Below, in pieces: positions 1 to 8,724 of a stretch of 64,000 nt of DNA (within the stretch, counting starts at the first letter, position 1; every line of letters starts with the position of its first letter). The stretch covers positions 1 through 64,000 of the forward strand of contig NZ_BSOW01000029.1 of NCBI RefSeq assembly GCF_030160715.1, read 5' to 3'. The position numbers and the translations under genes were made by a program. The stretch comes from Bradyrhizobium iriomotense. GTDB taxonomy: Bacteria > Pseudomonadota > Alphaproteobacteria > Rhizobiales > Xanthobacteraceae. Under the pieces are notes generated by a model. That model made no database searches and was not told the DNA's origin. It saw only the letters and a list, made by a program, of their open reading frames with translations.

Positions 1-47
1 GGCTCTCCTTCGTCCACATCGGCGCCCCTTCAAATCGGACCGCCACC

Positions 48-78
48 CTTGAATCACAAATGATTCCGATGATTCAAG
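48..78. repeat. 9-bp inverted repeat with three GANTC sites
   Basis: CTTGAATCA at 48-56 is mirrored by TGATTCAAG at 70-78. A nested GAATCA/TGATTC pair lies at 51-56 and 61-66. GAATC or GATTC, the sites methylated by CcrM in alphaproteobacteria, occur at 51, 62 and 71. The role is unknown; it may be the end of an old mobile element or a regulatory site. The first 112 bases contain no recognisable gene. Confidence 0.4.
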
Positions 79-112
79 ATGTTCCCGGACAGACACTAAG
101 GAGGCCGCCGCC

Positions 113-823
113 TTACTTCCGGATTACGCGGCTTTGTTCGCGCAGGACCGCATTATATCGGTCGATCTGGCCCGCGAGTCTTGACCAGCTTTGAGCAATA
201 TTTCTCAGAACCACAGCCTCTTCTTCGCACTTCGACTTTTTGGTCATGCGAAGGCATTCCGCCGCCTGATATTGGCAGTGCTGCGCGCTGTCCCTGGTCA
301 TTCCTCGCGCCGGATTCTGATTTTGGCCTAGTACCCTTGAGGGGCCGGCCATTTCCAGCAAATGTTGTATACAGGCGGGGATATTCTCCCCTTCGTCTCT
401 GCGCTGCTTCAACTCGGCAGCGATTTCGGTCGTGAGATTGTGCGACCATCCCTCGGCGGTGTTGAAGGCGACGATGCGCACCGGATGGTTGTACACGCCG
501 TGCAAGAGGTCGCGGATTAGCATCTCGCGATACGTACCCTCACCATCATCGGTCTCGCGCCAGGCGCGGCCTACCCATATCCCGAAGGCGTCCAGTAGTA
601 CGAGATACATATCATGGTCTGCATCTTGCGGCACGATCGATGATGGCGAGCGGTGCGACCACGCCGCTTCGAAGCGGGCTTTCTCTGCGTTCCGATTCTC
701 TTCAAATGTTTGGGACTGTGGACGTCGCCTCACGGCGCTCTCCTTCCAAGCTAGAGTGAGGCGGGAGCGCGTGATGGGCGATCTCATCACCGATACTGCC
801 AGGGACCTACGCGGTGATGGCAC
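113..823 (-). CDS. Hypothetical protein, apparent mosaic of short Bradyrhizobium-type families
   Basis: A 236-residue protein of unknown function with no signal peptide or membrane segment. Three blocks are visible: a charged stretch at about residues 33-55 (RRRPQSQTF, AEKARFEA), a middle block at 70-150 (DHDMYLVLLDAFG, GRAWRETD, VAFNTAEGW), and a C-terminal helix at about 185-230 (YQAAECLRMTKKSK, AQSWSRLAGQIDRY). Each resembles, from memory, a separate small hypothetical family of Bradyrhizobium. The true start is uncertain: Met72 (position 610) begins the best conserved block, but the DHD residues just before it also look conserved. A fusion or decayed locus is possible. Confidence 0.55.
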   Translation of the reverse strand: MPSPRRSLAVSVMRSPITRSRLTLAWKESAVRRRPQSQTFEENRNAEKARFEAAWSHRSPSSIVPQDADHDMYLVLLDAFGIWVGRAWRETDDGEGTYREMLIRDLLHGVYNHPVRIVAFNTAEGWSHNLTTEIAAELKQRRDEGENIPACIQHLLEMAGPSRVLGQNQNPARGMTRDSAQHCQYQAAECLRMTKKSKCEEEAVVLRNIAQSWSRLAGQIDRYNAVLREQSRVIRK

Positions 824-888
824 TTAACGTCTGTCCGGATTGCAGGTTGCTATTCGATCGCGAACATTAATTAAGCGCCTAGAGAGTC

Positions 889-923
889 CCGAGAACGTCG
901 GCTAAGCCATGGCGCGTTCTCGG
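889..923. repeat. 9-bp inverted repeat in intergenic region
   Basis: CCGAGAACG (889-897) and CGTTCTCGG (915-923) form a perfect inverted repeat around 17 bases. It lies between the AraC gene (stop at 1032, minus strand) and the start of the hypothetical gene. It has no U-run, so it is more likely a regulatory or RNA-structure element than an intrinsic terminator. Confidence 0.35.
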
Positions 924-1031
924 TTAATTGAAAGTAATGTCCGTTGAGGGGCACAAGCGGTACACTCAGATCGAGCGTATGATTTCTGCTTCGCGCGCAA
1001 CCCGACGTCTGCGCGTTAATCAGCACACGCC

Positions 1032-1931
1032 CTAGTCGCGAACTTTCTGCGCGCGATAAAGGCTCGGCGTGGTGCCGACGGCCTTGCGGAAGGCGCGGTT
1101 GAAATTGGCCTGCGACGAAAATCCCGTGGCATAGGCGATATCGACCAGCGGGCGATCGCTGGTGGCGAGCAGCCGCTTCGCGAGATCGAGACGCTGACGG
1201 CTGACATATTCATGCGGCGCCGCACCTGTCGCCGCCTTGAAGCTGCGGGAGAAATGCGCAGGGCTCATGCACGCCACCGACGCCAGATCCTCGACCGTGA
1301 AAGCGCGCTCGACGGATGCATCGATGAACTCCGTCACGCGCGACAGACGTTTGGCGTCGAGCGGCCTTTGACCGGCATTGAGTTGCCGCAGCCTGACCGC
1401 CGTGGCCGAGTAGGTGTGCACCAGATGGGCGGACAACGCGCGCCCGAGGCTTTCGATCAGGAGCCGGCCGGTGGAGCTTTCCTGTTCGAGCTCCTTCAGG
1501 ATCCGCTCGGCGACGTGCTCGATGAACATGTCCTGATCGATGGCCTCGTAGCGGATCGAGATGCCCGAGGGGTCGATGTCCAGGTCCCTGAGCATGGTGT
1601 CGTCGAACGGCTTGCCGGGAAGAAAGAGATGCAGGCATTCCTGCATCTGGTTCTCGACGCGGATGAAGTCTTCGCGGATACCGGCCGGGCAGAGCCACAC
1701 GGTGCCCTTCCTGCCGAAGGTCCGCTGCCGCATTCCCGCGCCTTCCCGGTCGACGACCGAGTTGCCGCGCAGCAGGATCGCGATCTCGGTGTCGCGCGGC
1801 AATTGCGGCGGCAGATCGCCGGGCTCATGGCTCCATCGCTCGGCGAGGAGGTGCGACCATCGCCGGTCGTTGGACGTCTGAAGCATTCTGCCGGTAACAT
1901 ATTTATCGACAGAGTTGCCAAGCATACCCAT
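1032..1931 (-). CDS. AraC-family transcriptional regulator
   Basis: A 299-residue DNA-binding regulator. The C-terminal ~100 residues carry the two helix-turn-helix units of the AraC/XylS family: the first around FTVEDLASVACMSPAHFSR, the second ending in the classic signature DIAYATGFSSQANFNRAFRK, followed by GTTPSLYR. The N-terminal ~180 residues are a cupin-like ligand domain without a confident substrate. The gene is divergent from the molybdopterin oxidoreductase operon across about 195 bases, so it is the obvious candidate regulator of that operon. The inducer cannot be read from sequence. Confidence 0.9.
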   Translation of the reverse strand: MGMLGNSVDKYVTGRMLQTSNDRRWSHLLAERWSHEPGDLPPQLPRDTEIAILLRGNSVVDREGAGMRQRTFGRKGTVWLCPAGIREDFIRVENQMQECLHLFLPGKPFDDTMLRDLDIDPSGISIRYEAIDQDMFIEHVAERILKELEQESSTGRLLIESLGRALSAHLVHTYSATAVRLRQLNAGQRPLDAKRLSRVTEFIDASVERAFTVEDLASVACMSPAHFSRSFKAATGAAPHEYVSRQRLDLAKRLLATSDRPLVDIAYATGFSSQANFNRAFRKAVGTTPSLYRAQKVRD

Positions 1932-2127
1932 CGTGTCTCTCCGTCAGATAACGCGATGTTTGGGTAAGAGGTATTGCCGGGTCCAGCAATTACCATGCCA
2001 GACATCCTGCTAGCCGTCCACGGGCCGAGAGCAGTCCGGGAAAACAACACCGCACATTTTGAAAAGCCAGGCCGCGCCCGCCGGCCGCATCCTTGGCACC
2101 ATCTTGAATCGGGAAGCGGAGAGACCC

Positions 2128-4254
2128 ATGGCCCGGACCACGGTAATTGGCGCATGCCCCCACGACTGCCCGGACACCTGCTCCATCCTGACCACTGTCG
2201 AGGATGGCAAGGCCATCGCCGTCCGCGGCAATCCCGATCATCCGTTCACGCGCGGACGGCTCTGCGTGAAGGTCAACAACTATGAGGAGCGCGTCTACAG
2301 CGACAAGCGCGTCCTCCATCCCCTGAAGCGGGTCGGCCCGAAAGGCTCCAGGCAGTTTCAACGGATCTCCTGGAATGAGGCCATCGAGACCATCGCATCG
2401 CGCTGGACATCCGTTATCGCCGAGCACGGCGCGCAGGCGATCCTGCCCTACAGCTATCTGGGCACGCAGGGCATCATCAACGGGCTGAACGTCGGAGATC
2501 CGCTCTTCAACAAGCTCGGCGCGACGGTTCTGGAGCGCACGTTCTGCGATTCCGCTTCATGCACGGCGTACATGATGACGATCGGGCACACACCGGGCGT
2601 GGATCCCGAAAGCTTCGTGCATTCGAAATACATCATCCTGTGGGCCTGCAATACGCTGAGCACGAACTCGCATCACTGGCCGTTCATCGAGCAGGCGAAG
2701 AAGGCCGGCGCCAAGCTCGTGGTCATCGATCCCGTCAAGACCCGCACGGCGCGCCTCGCCGACTGGCATATTCCGATCCGCCCCGGCACCGACGCTGCGC
2801 TCGCACTCGCGATGATCCACGTCATCATCAGGGAGAACCTGGTCGACCGCGACTACGTCGACAAGCACACCGTCGGATATGATGAGCTGGCGGAGCGGGT
2901 ATCGGGCTACACCCCCGAATTCGCGTCGCAGGAAACCGGCATTCCCGTCGACGACATCGTCAAGCTGGCGAGGGAATTCGCGACCACGCCGCCGGCCGTC
3001 GTGCGCATCGGCGTCGCGGTCGAGCGGCACGCCGGCGGCGGCCAGACCGTGCGCGCGATCGCCTGCCTTCCGGGACTGATCGGCGCGTGGAAGCATGTCG
3101 GTGGCGGCCTGCTCCAGCTTCCGATCTGGGCATTCCCGGTCAGATGGGACGTGCTGATGCGTCCTGATCTGCAGCCCGAGAAGATGCGCGTGCTCAATTC
3201 CTGGCGCCTCGGAGCGGCACTGACGGGCGAGCTCGGCTTCGATCCGCCGATCAAGGCCCTGTTCGTCTACAACGCCAATCCGATGGCGATGGTGACCGAA
3301 CAGGGCAAGCTCGAAAAGGGGCTCGAACGCGAAGACCTCTTCACCGTCGTCAGCGAGCACTTCCTGACCGACACCGCAAAATATGCCGACATCGTTCTGC
3401 CGGCGACCACACAGCTCGAGCAGAAGGACATCATGTTCTCCTGGGGACACCTCTATTTGTCCTACAACAATCAGGCGATCGAGCCGCTCGGCGAAGCCGT
3501 CTCCAACACCGAGCTGTTCCGCCGGCTCGCGCGCGCGATGGGCATGACGGATCCGGCCTTCTTCCGGAGCGACGACGAGATCATCGCGGCATCCCTGGAC
3601 TGGAGCAGCCCGGTCCTTCAGGGCATCACGCTCGACGACGTCAAGGCCAAGGGCTATGCGCGCCTCAACATGCCGGCGCCGGCGGACTGGGCGCCGCATC
3701 GCGAGGGTAATTTTCCGACGGCGTCCGGCAAGTGCGAATTCAAGTCGACGATCGCCGGCGGCGGCAACTTCGTGGTGCCGCTGTTCCGCCAGGGCTACAA
3801 TGGCGACCAGGACGGCGCGCTGGTCGATCCCCTGCCCCACTACATCCCGCCGAACGAGAACGCGCGCACGGCGCCGGCGCTCGCGACGCGCTATCCGCTC
3901 AGCCTGATCTCGCCGAAGAGCCACGCCTTCCTGAATTCGAACTACGGCAACTTGCCTGCGCAAACCGCCCAGGCCGGCGAGGAACAGGCTGTGCTTCTCA
4001 ATCCGCACGACGCGGCACAGCGCGGGATCGTCGCGGGCGCGCCCATTCGCGTCTTCAACGATCGTGGCTCGTTCGAAGCCTTTGCGACCGTTTCACCTGA
4101 CATCATGCCGGGCGTCGTGGTGGCGCCGTCCGGCTACTGGCAGCGCTCCAACCGCAAGGGCGCGACGGTTCACGCGCTGACGCCGCCCGCCTTCGCCGAC
4201 CTCGGCCGTGCGCCGACATTCTCCGACATCCTCGTTCAGGTCAGCGGAGCCTGA
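2128..4254 (+). CDS. Molybdopterin-dependent oxidoreductase (DMSO reductase/formate dehydrogenase superfamily)
   Basis: A 708-residue catalytic subunit that should bind a [4Fe-4S] cluster and bis-MGD molybdenum cofactor. Cluster cysteines are C10, C14, C18 and C46 (C-x3-C-x3-C-x27-C). The Mo-ligand region is around residues 139-145 (FCDSASC), where Cys140, Ser142 or Ser144 could be the ligand. A molybdopterin-dinucleotide-binding domain fills the last ~120 residues. No Tat or Sec signal is present, so it is probably cytoplasmic. I chose ATG 2128, preceded by a purine-rich ribosome site (GGAAGCGGAGAG), over an upstream in-frame ATG at 2059. The next two genes supply a ferredoxin and a reductase, so electrons probably pass through them. 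The substrate is unknown. Confidence 0.88.
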   Translation: MARTTVIGACPHDCPDTCSILTTVEDGKAIAVRGNPDHPFTRGRLCVKVNNYEERVYSDKRVLHPLKRVGPKGSRQFQRISWNEAIETIASRWTSVIAEHGAQAILPYSYLGTQGIINGLNVGDPLFNKLGATVLERTFCDSASCTAYMMTIGHTPGVDPESFVHSKYIILWACNTLSTNSHHWPFIEQAKKAGAKLVVIDPVKTRTARLADWHIPIRPGTDAALALAMIHVIIRENLVDRDYVDKHTVGYDELAERVSGYTPEFASQETGIPVDDIVKLAREFATTPPAVVRIGVAVERHAGGGQTVRAIACLPGLIGAWKHVGGGLLQLPIWAFPVRWDVLMRPDLQPEKMRVLNSWRLGAALTGELGFDPPIKALFVYNANPMAMVTEQGKLEKGLEREDLFTVVSEHFLTDTAKYADIVLPATTQLEQKDIMFSWGHLYLSYNNQAIEPLGEAVSNTELFRRLARAMGMTDPAFFRSDDEIIAASLDWSSPVLQGITLDDVKAKGYARLNMPAPADWAPHREGNFPTASGKCEFKSTIAGGGNFVVPLFRQGYNGDQDGALVDPLPHYIPPNENARTAPALATRYPLSLISPKSHAFLNSNYGNLPAQTAQAGEEQAVLLNPHDAAQRGIVAGAPIRVFNDRGSFEAFATVSPDIMPGVVVAPSGYWQRSNRKGATVHALTPPAFADLGRAPTFSDILVQVSGA

Positions 4255-4256
4255 CG

Positions 4257-4562
4257 ATGACATATGTGGTCACCGACAATTGCCGCGGATGTCGATACAC
4301 CGAATGCGTCACCGTCTGCCCCGTGGAGTGCTTCCACGTCGACGACACCATGACCTATATCGATCCCGAGAATTGCATCGACTGCGGCGGCTGCGCGCCG
4401 GCCTGCCCGGTTGGCGCGATCGAGCCCGACTATCGCCTCGCCGCGGACAAGAAATTCTGGATCGACGTCAACCGCAAACGAGCGGCTGAAACTCCCGTGA
4501 TCAGCGCGCGTCTGGCGCCTCTGCCGGGCGCCGATGAACGCCGGCAGGCGCTCGGCCGATGA
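4257..4562 (+). CDS. Seven-iron ferredoxin, FdxA type
   Basis: A 101-residue soluble electron carrier. The cysteine pattern C9, C12, C17, C21, C25, C40, C43, C46, C50 matches Azotobacter ferredoxin I-type proteins, which hold one [3Fe-4S] and one [4Fe-4S] cluster; the long acidic/basic tail is also typical. It starts two bases after the oxidoreductase stop, and its own stop overlaps the next ATG by four bases (ATGA), so the three genes are almost certainly co-translated. It is the likely electron link between the molybdoenzyme and the flavoprotein downstream. Confidence 0.93.
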   Translation: MTYVVTDNCRGCRYTECVTVCPVECFHVDDTMTYIDPENCIDCGGCAPACPVGAIEPDYRLAADKKFWIDVNRKRAAETPVISARLAPLPGADERRQALGR

Positions 4563-5911
4563 CGGGTTCGGGCGAACTCCGCGTCGCCGTCGTCGGCAGC
4601 GGACCGAGCGGCTTCTACACGGCGGAGGCCTTGTTGCGTTCGGGCGCGTCAGTGGCCGTCGACATGTTCGAACGGCTCCCCGTGCCGTATGGGCTGGTGC
4701 GCTTCGGCGTTGCGCCCGATCATCCGAAGCTCAAGCAGGTCACGGTAGCCTTCGACCGCATCGCCGGAATGCCCGGCTTTCGCTTCATCGGCGGCGTTGC
4801 GGTCGGAGATGACGTCACGGTCGACGAGCTGCGGCAGGCCTATGACGCCGTTGTGCTCGCGACAGGCGCCGAACTGAGCCGGACGCTCAATATCCCCGGC
4901 GAAGCACTGCCGGGCAGCCACAGCGCCGGCGATTTCGTTGCCTGGTACAACGGGCATCCCGAATTCCGCGATCTCCGGTTCGATTTTGATCATGAGACGG
5001 CGATCGTGATCGGCCATGGCAACGTCGCGCTCGACGTTGCGCGCATTCTCGCCAAGACGGCCGACGAGCTGCGCCAGACCGACATCGCGCGCCATGCGCT
5101 CGAGGCTTTGACGGACAGCCGGATTCGCACCGTCTACGTCGTCGGTCGCGGCGGGCCGGCGCAGGCCAAGTTCACCGCAAAGGAATTGCGTGACTTTCTC
5201 GAGCTGGGCGCATGCGACACTTCGGTCGAGGAGCGCGACGTTACGCGCGATGAATTCGAGCCGCGGAATTCCGACGATCCGGAAAGGATCGAAAAGCTGT
5301 CGCTGCTGCGCACGTTCTCGCAGGCGGCCACGACGAAGCCGCGGCGCTGTGTCTTTCGATTTGGTCTGTCACCCGCCGCGATCAACGGACGAGATCGCCT
5401 GGAGTCGATCTCGTTCAGGCACCGGTCGGGTGCGGTCGAGGAGATCGCATGCGGGCTCTCGTTCAGCAGCGTCGGCCGGAGGACGGCGCCCGTCGCCGGT
5501 GTTCCCTATGACACGCATCGCGGCGTGCATGCGAACATCGACGGACGCGTCGCGATCGGTCATTCCCTGGTCGAGGGCCTCTATGTCTGCGGATGGAGCA
5601 AGCGCGGACCGAACGGCACGATCGGCACCAATCGCGGCTGCGGGATTGCGACGGCTGAGGCTGTGCTGGCTGATCTTGCCGATCGGCGGCCGCGTTCGGA
5701 CACGCCCGATGCATTGCTTGCGCGCCTCTCCAACCGCGTCGCGCGCATCGTGAGCTATCCGGATTGGACCGCTATCGACGCGGCCGAGAAACGCAGGGGA
5801 GCCCTGCTCGGCAAGCCCCGGGAGAAATTCGTCACAATCCCCGAGATGCTCGCCGCGATGAATGCGTGCCCCCGAACGGGCCACGCCACCGCCGCGCTGC
5901 GCTATTCCTGA
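4559..5911 (+). CDS. Ferredoxin-NADP(+) reductase, adrenodoxin-reductase/FprA type
   Basis: A 450-residue FAD- and NADP-binding oxidoreductase. The FAD dinucleotide fold is at residues ~8-24 (VVGSGPSGFYTAEAL), the characteristic VPYGLVRFGVAPDHP stretch follows, and a second Rossmann motif (VIGHGNVALDVAR) lies near residue 150. The motif CGWSKRGPNGTIGTN near residue 345 is typical of this family. The start overlaps the ferredoxin stop. In the operon it should move electrons between NADPH and the ferredoxin; the direction is not decided by sequence. Its last bases overlap the convergent DUF3126 gene by 10 bases. Confidence 0.92.
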   Translation: MTGSGELRVAVVGSGPSGFYTAEALLRSGASVAVDMFERLPVPYGLVRFGVAPDHPKLKQVTVAFDRIAGMPGFRFIGGVAVGDDVTVDELRQAYDAVVLATGAELSRTLNIPGEALPGSHSAGDFVAWYNGHPEFRDLRFDFDHETAIVIGHGNVALDVARILAKTADELRQTDIARHALEALTDSRIRTVYVVGRGGPAQAKFTAKELRDFLELGACDTSVEERDVTRDEFEPRNSDDPERIEKLSLLRTFSQAATTKPRRCVFRFGLSPAAINGRDRLESISFRHRSGAVEEIACGLSFSSVGRRTAPVAGVPYDTHRGVHANIDGRVAIGHSLVEGLYVCGWSKRGPNGTIGTNRGCGIATAEAVLADLADRRPRSDTPDALLARLSNRVARIVSYPDWTAIDAAEKRRGALLGKPREKFVTIPEMLAAMNACPRTGHATAALRYS

Positions 5912-6144
5912 TCGACGAGATCGTCCTCGAGGATCGCCATCTGGAACTGGAACGAGCGATCATCATCCTCGTCGTCGACGAACAGCACGCCGATGAACTC
6001 CTCGCCGATATAGACCTCGGCGGAATCGTCCTTCTTCGGCCGCGGCACGACGCGAATCTTGGGATTGCCGAACACGCGCTTCAGATACGCGTCGAGCTTC
6101 CTCACTTCTTTGACGTCCACGGCAAGTCTCCAATCGAAATCCAA
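5902..6144 (-). CDS. DUF3126 family protein
   Basis: An 80-residue acidic protein matching the DUF3126 family of Rhizobiales (pattern LDAYLKRVFGNPKIRV, GEEFIGVL, DDRSFQFQMAILE). Its function is unknown. It lies directly downstream of the serine acetyltransferase gene on the same strand, an arrangement I recall as usual in related genomes, so co-transcription is likely. Confidence 0.85.
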   Translation of the reverse strand: MDFDWRLAVDVKEVRKLDAYLKRVFGNPKIRVVPRPKKDDSAEVYIGEEFIGVLFVDDEDDDRSFQFQMAILEDDLVDQE

Positions 6145-6210
6145 CGGGGCGGGGTTTTAGGACGAGACGCGACGAACCGCCAGCACCAATTCCCGAGAAT
6201 TTTGGGGACG

Positions 6211-6235
6211 ATCGGGGCCGAAAACCGGCCCCGAT
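6211..6235 (-). terminator. Stem-loop between cysE and the DUF3126 gene
   Basis: A ten-base-pair GC-rich stem (ATCGGGGCCG with its complement) around a five-base A-rich loop, 17 bases downstream of the cysE stop. No U-run follows on the minus strand, so it may attenuate or stabilise the cysE transcript rather than end it fully. Confidence 0.45.
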
Positions 6236-6251
6236 TTAGATCGAACCGAGA

Positions 6252-7076
6252 TCAAAGCCCCATGGCGTTGATCATCTGGTCCATGGTGCGCGACGGCTCG
6301 GCGCAACCGGCCTCGCCGACGATCTTGGCGGGAACGCCGGCAACGGTGACGTTGTGCGGCACGGGCTTGACCACGACCGAGCCGGCCGCGATGCGCGCGC
6401 AATGGCCGACCTCGATATTGCCGAGGATCTTGGCGCCGGCACCGATCATGACGCCGTGACGGATTTTTGGATGACGGTCCTCGTTCTCCTTGCCGGTGCC
6501 GCCGAGCGTGACGCCATGCAGGATCGAGACGTCGTCCTCGATCAGCGCAGTCTCGCCGCAGACGAAGCCGGTGGCATGGTCGAGGAAGATGCCGCGGCCG
6601 ATGCGCGCGGCGGGATTGATGTCGGTCTGGAACACGGCGGAAGCGCGGCTCTGGAGATAATACGCAAAATCCTTGCGGCCCTTCAGCCAGAGCCAGTGCG
6701 CCAGGCGATGGGTCTGGATCGCGTGGAAGCCCTTGAAGTAGAGCAAGGGATCGATGAAGCGGGAGGTCGCGGGGTCGCGGTCGTAGACCGCGACGAGATC
6801 GGCGCGGAAGGCATTGCCGAGATCAGGCTCGTCGCGCAGTGCCTCGTCATAGGTCTGACGCACCAGATCGCCCGAGAGCGAGGCATGATCGAGCCGGTCG
6901 GCCAGCCGGTGCACGACCGAATCTTCCAGACGGCTGTGATGCAGCACGGTCGAATAGATGAAGGTCGCGAGCTCGGGCTCGCGGTGGACGATGTCTTCAG
7001 CCTCTGTGCGGACCCGATCCCAGATCGGATCGAGCGCGGCGAGCTTTCCTGCCGGATTGACCTGATGCATTGCCAT
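6252..7076 (-). CDS. cysE: Serine O-acetyltransferase
   Basis: A 274-residue enzyme that transfers acetyl from acetyl-CoA to L-serine, the committed step of cysteine synthesis. The N-terminal ~150 residues form the helical SATase domain (DPIWDRVRTEAED, FKGFHAIQTHRLAHWLW). The C-terminal half is a left-handed beta helix of hexapeptide repeats with the active-site block FLDHATGFVCGETALIEDDV and HGVTLGGTG. I chose the ATG at 7076 (MAMHQVNPAG); an in-frame ATG at 7220 would add 48 residues unlike the family. A DUF3126 gene follows. Confidence 0.95.
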   Translation of the reverse strand: MAMHQVNPAGKLAALDPIWDRVRTEAEDIVHREPELATFIYSTVLHHSRLEDSVVHRLADRLDHASLSGDLVRQTYDEALRDEPDLGNAFRADLVAVYDRDPATSRFIDPLLYFKGFHAIQTHRLAHWLWLKGRKDFAYYLQSRASAVFQTDINPAARIGRGIFLDHATGFVCGETALIEDDVSILHGVTLGGTGKENEDRHPKIRHGVMIGAGAKILGNIEVGHCARIAAGSVVVKPVPHNVTVAGVPAKIVGEAGCAEPSRTMDQMINAMGL

Positions 7077-7347
7077 GGCGTGCTCTCGAAATTCGCTCGT
7101 TTCGTTTGACCTATAGCACAGTCTAGCGTGCCCTGTCCTTGCAGGCTTGCCTGAGAGCGAACATCGAGTTGCCCGTCGACAGCCTTCAAGGCATTGAATC
7201 AAAAGGCTTTCTTCTGACACCCCCGTGCGACAAGGTCGGCTTAAAGTGGTCAGCGTTTTGCCAAATTCAAGCTCGGTCGCGTCAAACTATTGGTGAATTC
7301 CGTCCTAACCGTTATTGCGGACATGGTCGAAAGCCGACGGAGCCGAT

Positions 7348-8724
7348 TTGAGCATTACCAACGACATTCTGCGCGCCCGCGCCACGGGGTCCGTCTGGCT
7401 TTGGCTCGCTGCCGTCGCCCTGCCCCTCCTTCTGATCGCGCCGGCATTCTGGAACGGCTATCCCCTGCTTCAATGGGACACCGGCGGCTACCTGGCGCGC
7501 TGGTACGAGGGCTACCTGGTCCCCAGCCGCTCGACGGTGTTCGGGCTTTATCTGCATATGGGCGAGAGCTCGAGCTTCTGGCTCAATCTCGCCGTCCAGT
7601 CGCTGGCGACGCTATGGCTGCTGCAACTGACGCTCCGCGTGCTTGGCCTGATGCAGACCTTCCGCTTCGTCGCGATCAGCCTGCTCCTGATCCTGTCCAC
7701 CGCCCTGCCCTGGCTTGCCAGCATGCTGCTCACCGACATCTTCGCGGGGCTCTCGGTGCTGTCGCTGTTCATCCTGGTGATCGGCGGCTACCGGATCTCC
7801 GGCATCGAGCGAAGCTCGCTGTTCGCCTTCACCGCCTTTGCCGCAGCGACCCACAGCGCGACGCTCGGCGTCCTGTTCGGGCTTTGCGCCGCCGGCTGGT
7901 TGGTGCGGCCGCTGCTGGGCAAGCGCATTCCCCTTGCGGGGCTTGCGCACGGCAGCCTCACCATCGTCGCCGGCGGGGCGATGCTGGTCATGGCGAACCA
8001 CGCGCTGTCGGGGCAATGGGCCTGGACGCCCGGCGGCTACGGCGTCGCTTTCGGCCGCATGATGCAGGACGGCATCGTGGCCCGCTATCTCAGAGATCAC
8101 TGCCCGCGCGAGAGTTTCAAGCTCTGCCCCTACCGCAATGAATTGCCGGCGACCGCGGACGAGTTTTTGTGGGGCAACAGCATGTTCAACAGGCTCGGCC
8201 GCTTCGAGGGGATGAACGACGAGATGAGCTATATCGTCGTGCATTCGCTCGCCGACTATCCGGCGTGGCAGGCGGGTGCGGCACTGCGCGCCATGGGCCA
8301 GCAATTGCTGCATGTCGCGACCGGCGAAGGCACCAATGGCTGGATCCCCCACACCTACGGCATCATCGAGCGCTACATCCCTGCCCAGCTCGCACCGATG
8401 CGCGCGGCGCGGCAACAGCACTGGGATATCGATTTCGATGACGTCAACTGGCTGCACGTGCCGGTCGCGCTCGCCTCGATGCTGGCGCTCGTCGCCCTGC
8501 TCGGCCATGCGCTGGCGATCAGGCGGCTCGACGAACTGACGCTGCTCGGAGCGACCGTGACGCTGGCGCTGCTCGGCAACGCCTTCATCTGCGCCGTCAT
8601 CTCCGGACCGCACGACCGCTACGGCGCGCGTATGGTGTGGCTTGCGACCTTCGTCGTGCTGACGGCGCTGGCGCGCGCCTTCGGCAGGGACGATCCGGCG
8701 GACGACGCCTCAGCCGCGGCGTGA
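7348..8724 (+). CDS. Polytopic membrane protein of unknown function
   Basis: About 458 residues with roughly nine to ten hydrophobic segments and a large loop at about residues 240-350 containing conserved-looking DHCPRESFKLCPYRNELP and EFLWGNSMFNR. It is reminiscent of the integral-membrane glycosyltransferase (GT-C) fold, with an acidic motif early on (QWDTGGYLARWYEGY), but the substrate is not identifiable. I chose TTG 7348 because GGAG lies five bases upstream (7339-7342); a TTG at 7315 is an alternative. The 3' end overlaps the convergent hydrolase gene by 15 bases. Confidence 0.75.
   Translation: MSITNDILRARATGSVWLWLAAVALPLLLIAPAFWNGYPLLQWDTGGYLARWYEGYLVPSRSTVFGLYLHMGESSSFWLNLAVQSLATLWLLQLTLRVLGLMQTFRFVAISLLLILSTALPWLASMLLTDIFAGLSVLSLFILVIGGYRISGIERSSLFAFTAFAAATHSATLGVLFGLCAAGWLVRPLLGKRIPLAGLAHGSLTIVAGGAMLVMANHALSGQWAWTPGGYGVAFGRMMQDGIVARYLRDHCPRESFKLCPYRNELPATADEFLWGNSMFNRLGRFEGMNDEMSYIVVHSLADYPAWQAGAALRAMGQQLLHVATGEGTNGWIPHTYGIIERYIPAQLAPMRAARQQHWDIDFDDVNWLHVPVALASMLALVALLGHALAIRRLDELTLLGATVTLALLGNAFICAVISGPHDRYGARMVWLATFVVLTALARAFGRDDPADDASAAA

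Noticed and set aside
2093..2107. TTGGCACC...TTGA before the molybdopterin oxidoreductase, sigma-54-like
   Set aside because: The essential GC at -12 is absent.
2557..4008. Antisense frame opposite the molybdopterin oxidoreductase
   Set aside because: Arg/Asp/Val-rich shadow translation; the plus-strand gene has intact cofactor motifs.
7247..7261. TGGTCAG-N4-TTGCC, possible sigma-54 promoter before the membrane protein gene
   Set aside because: Only the GG-N10-GC core fits; outer bases are too different and the gene gives no reason to expect RpoN.
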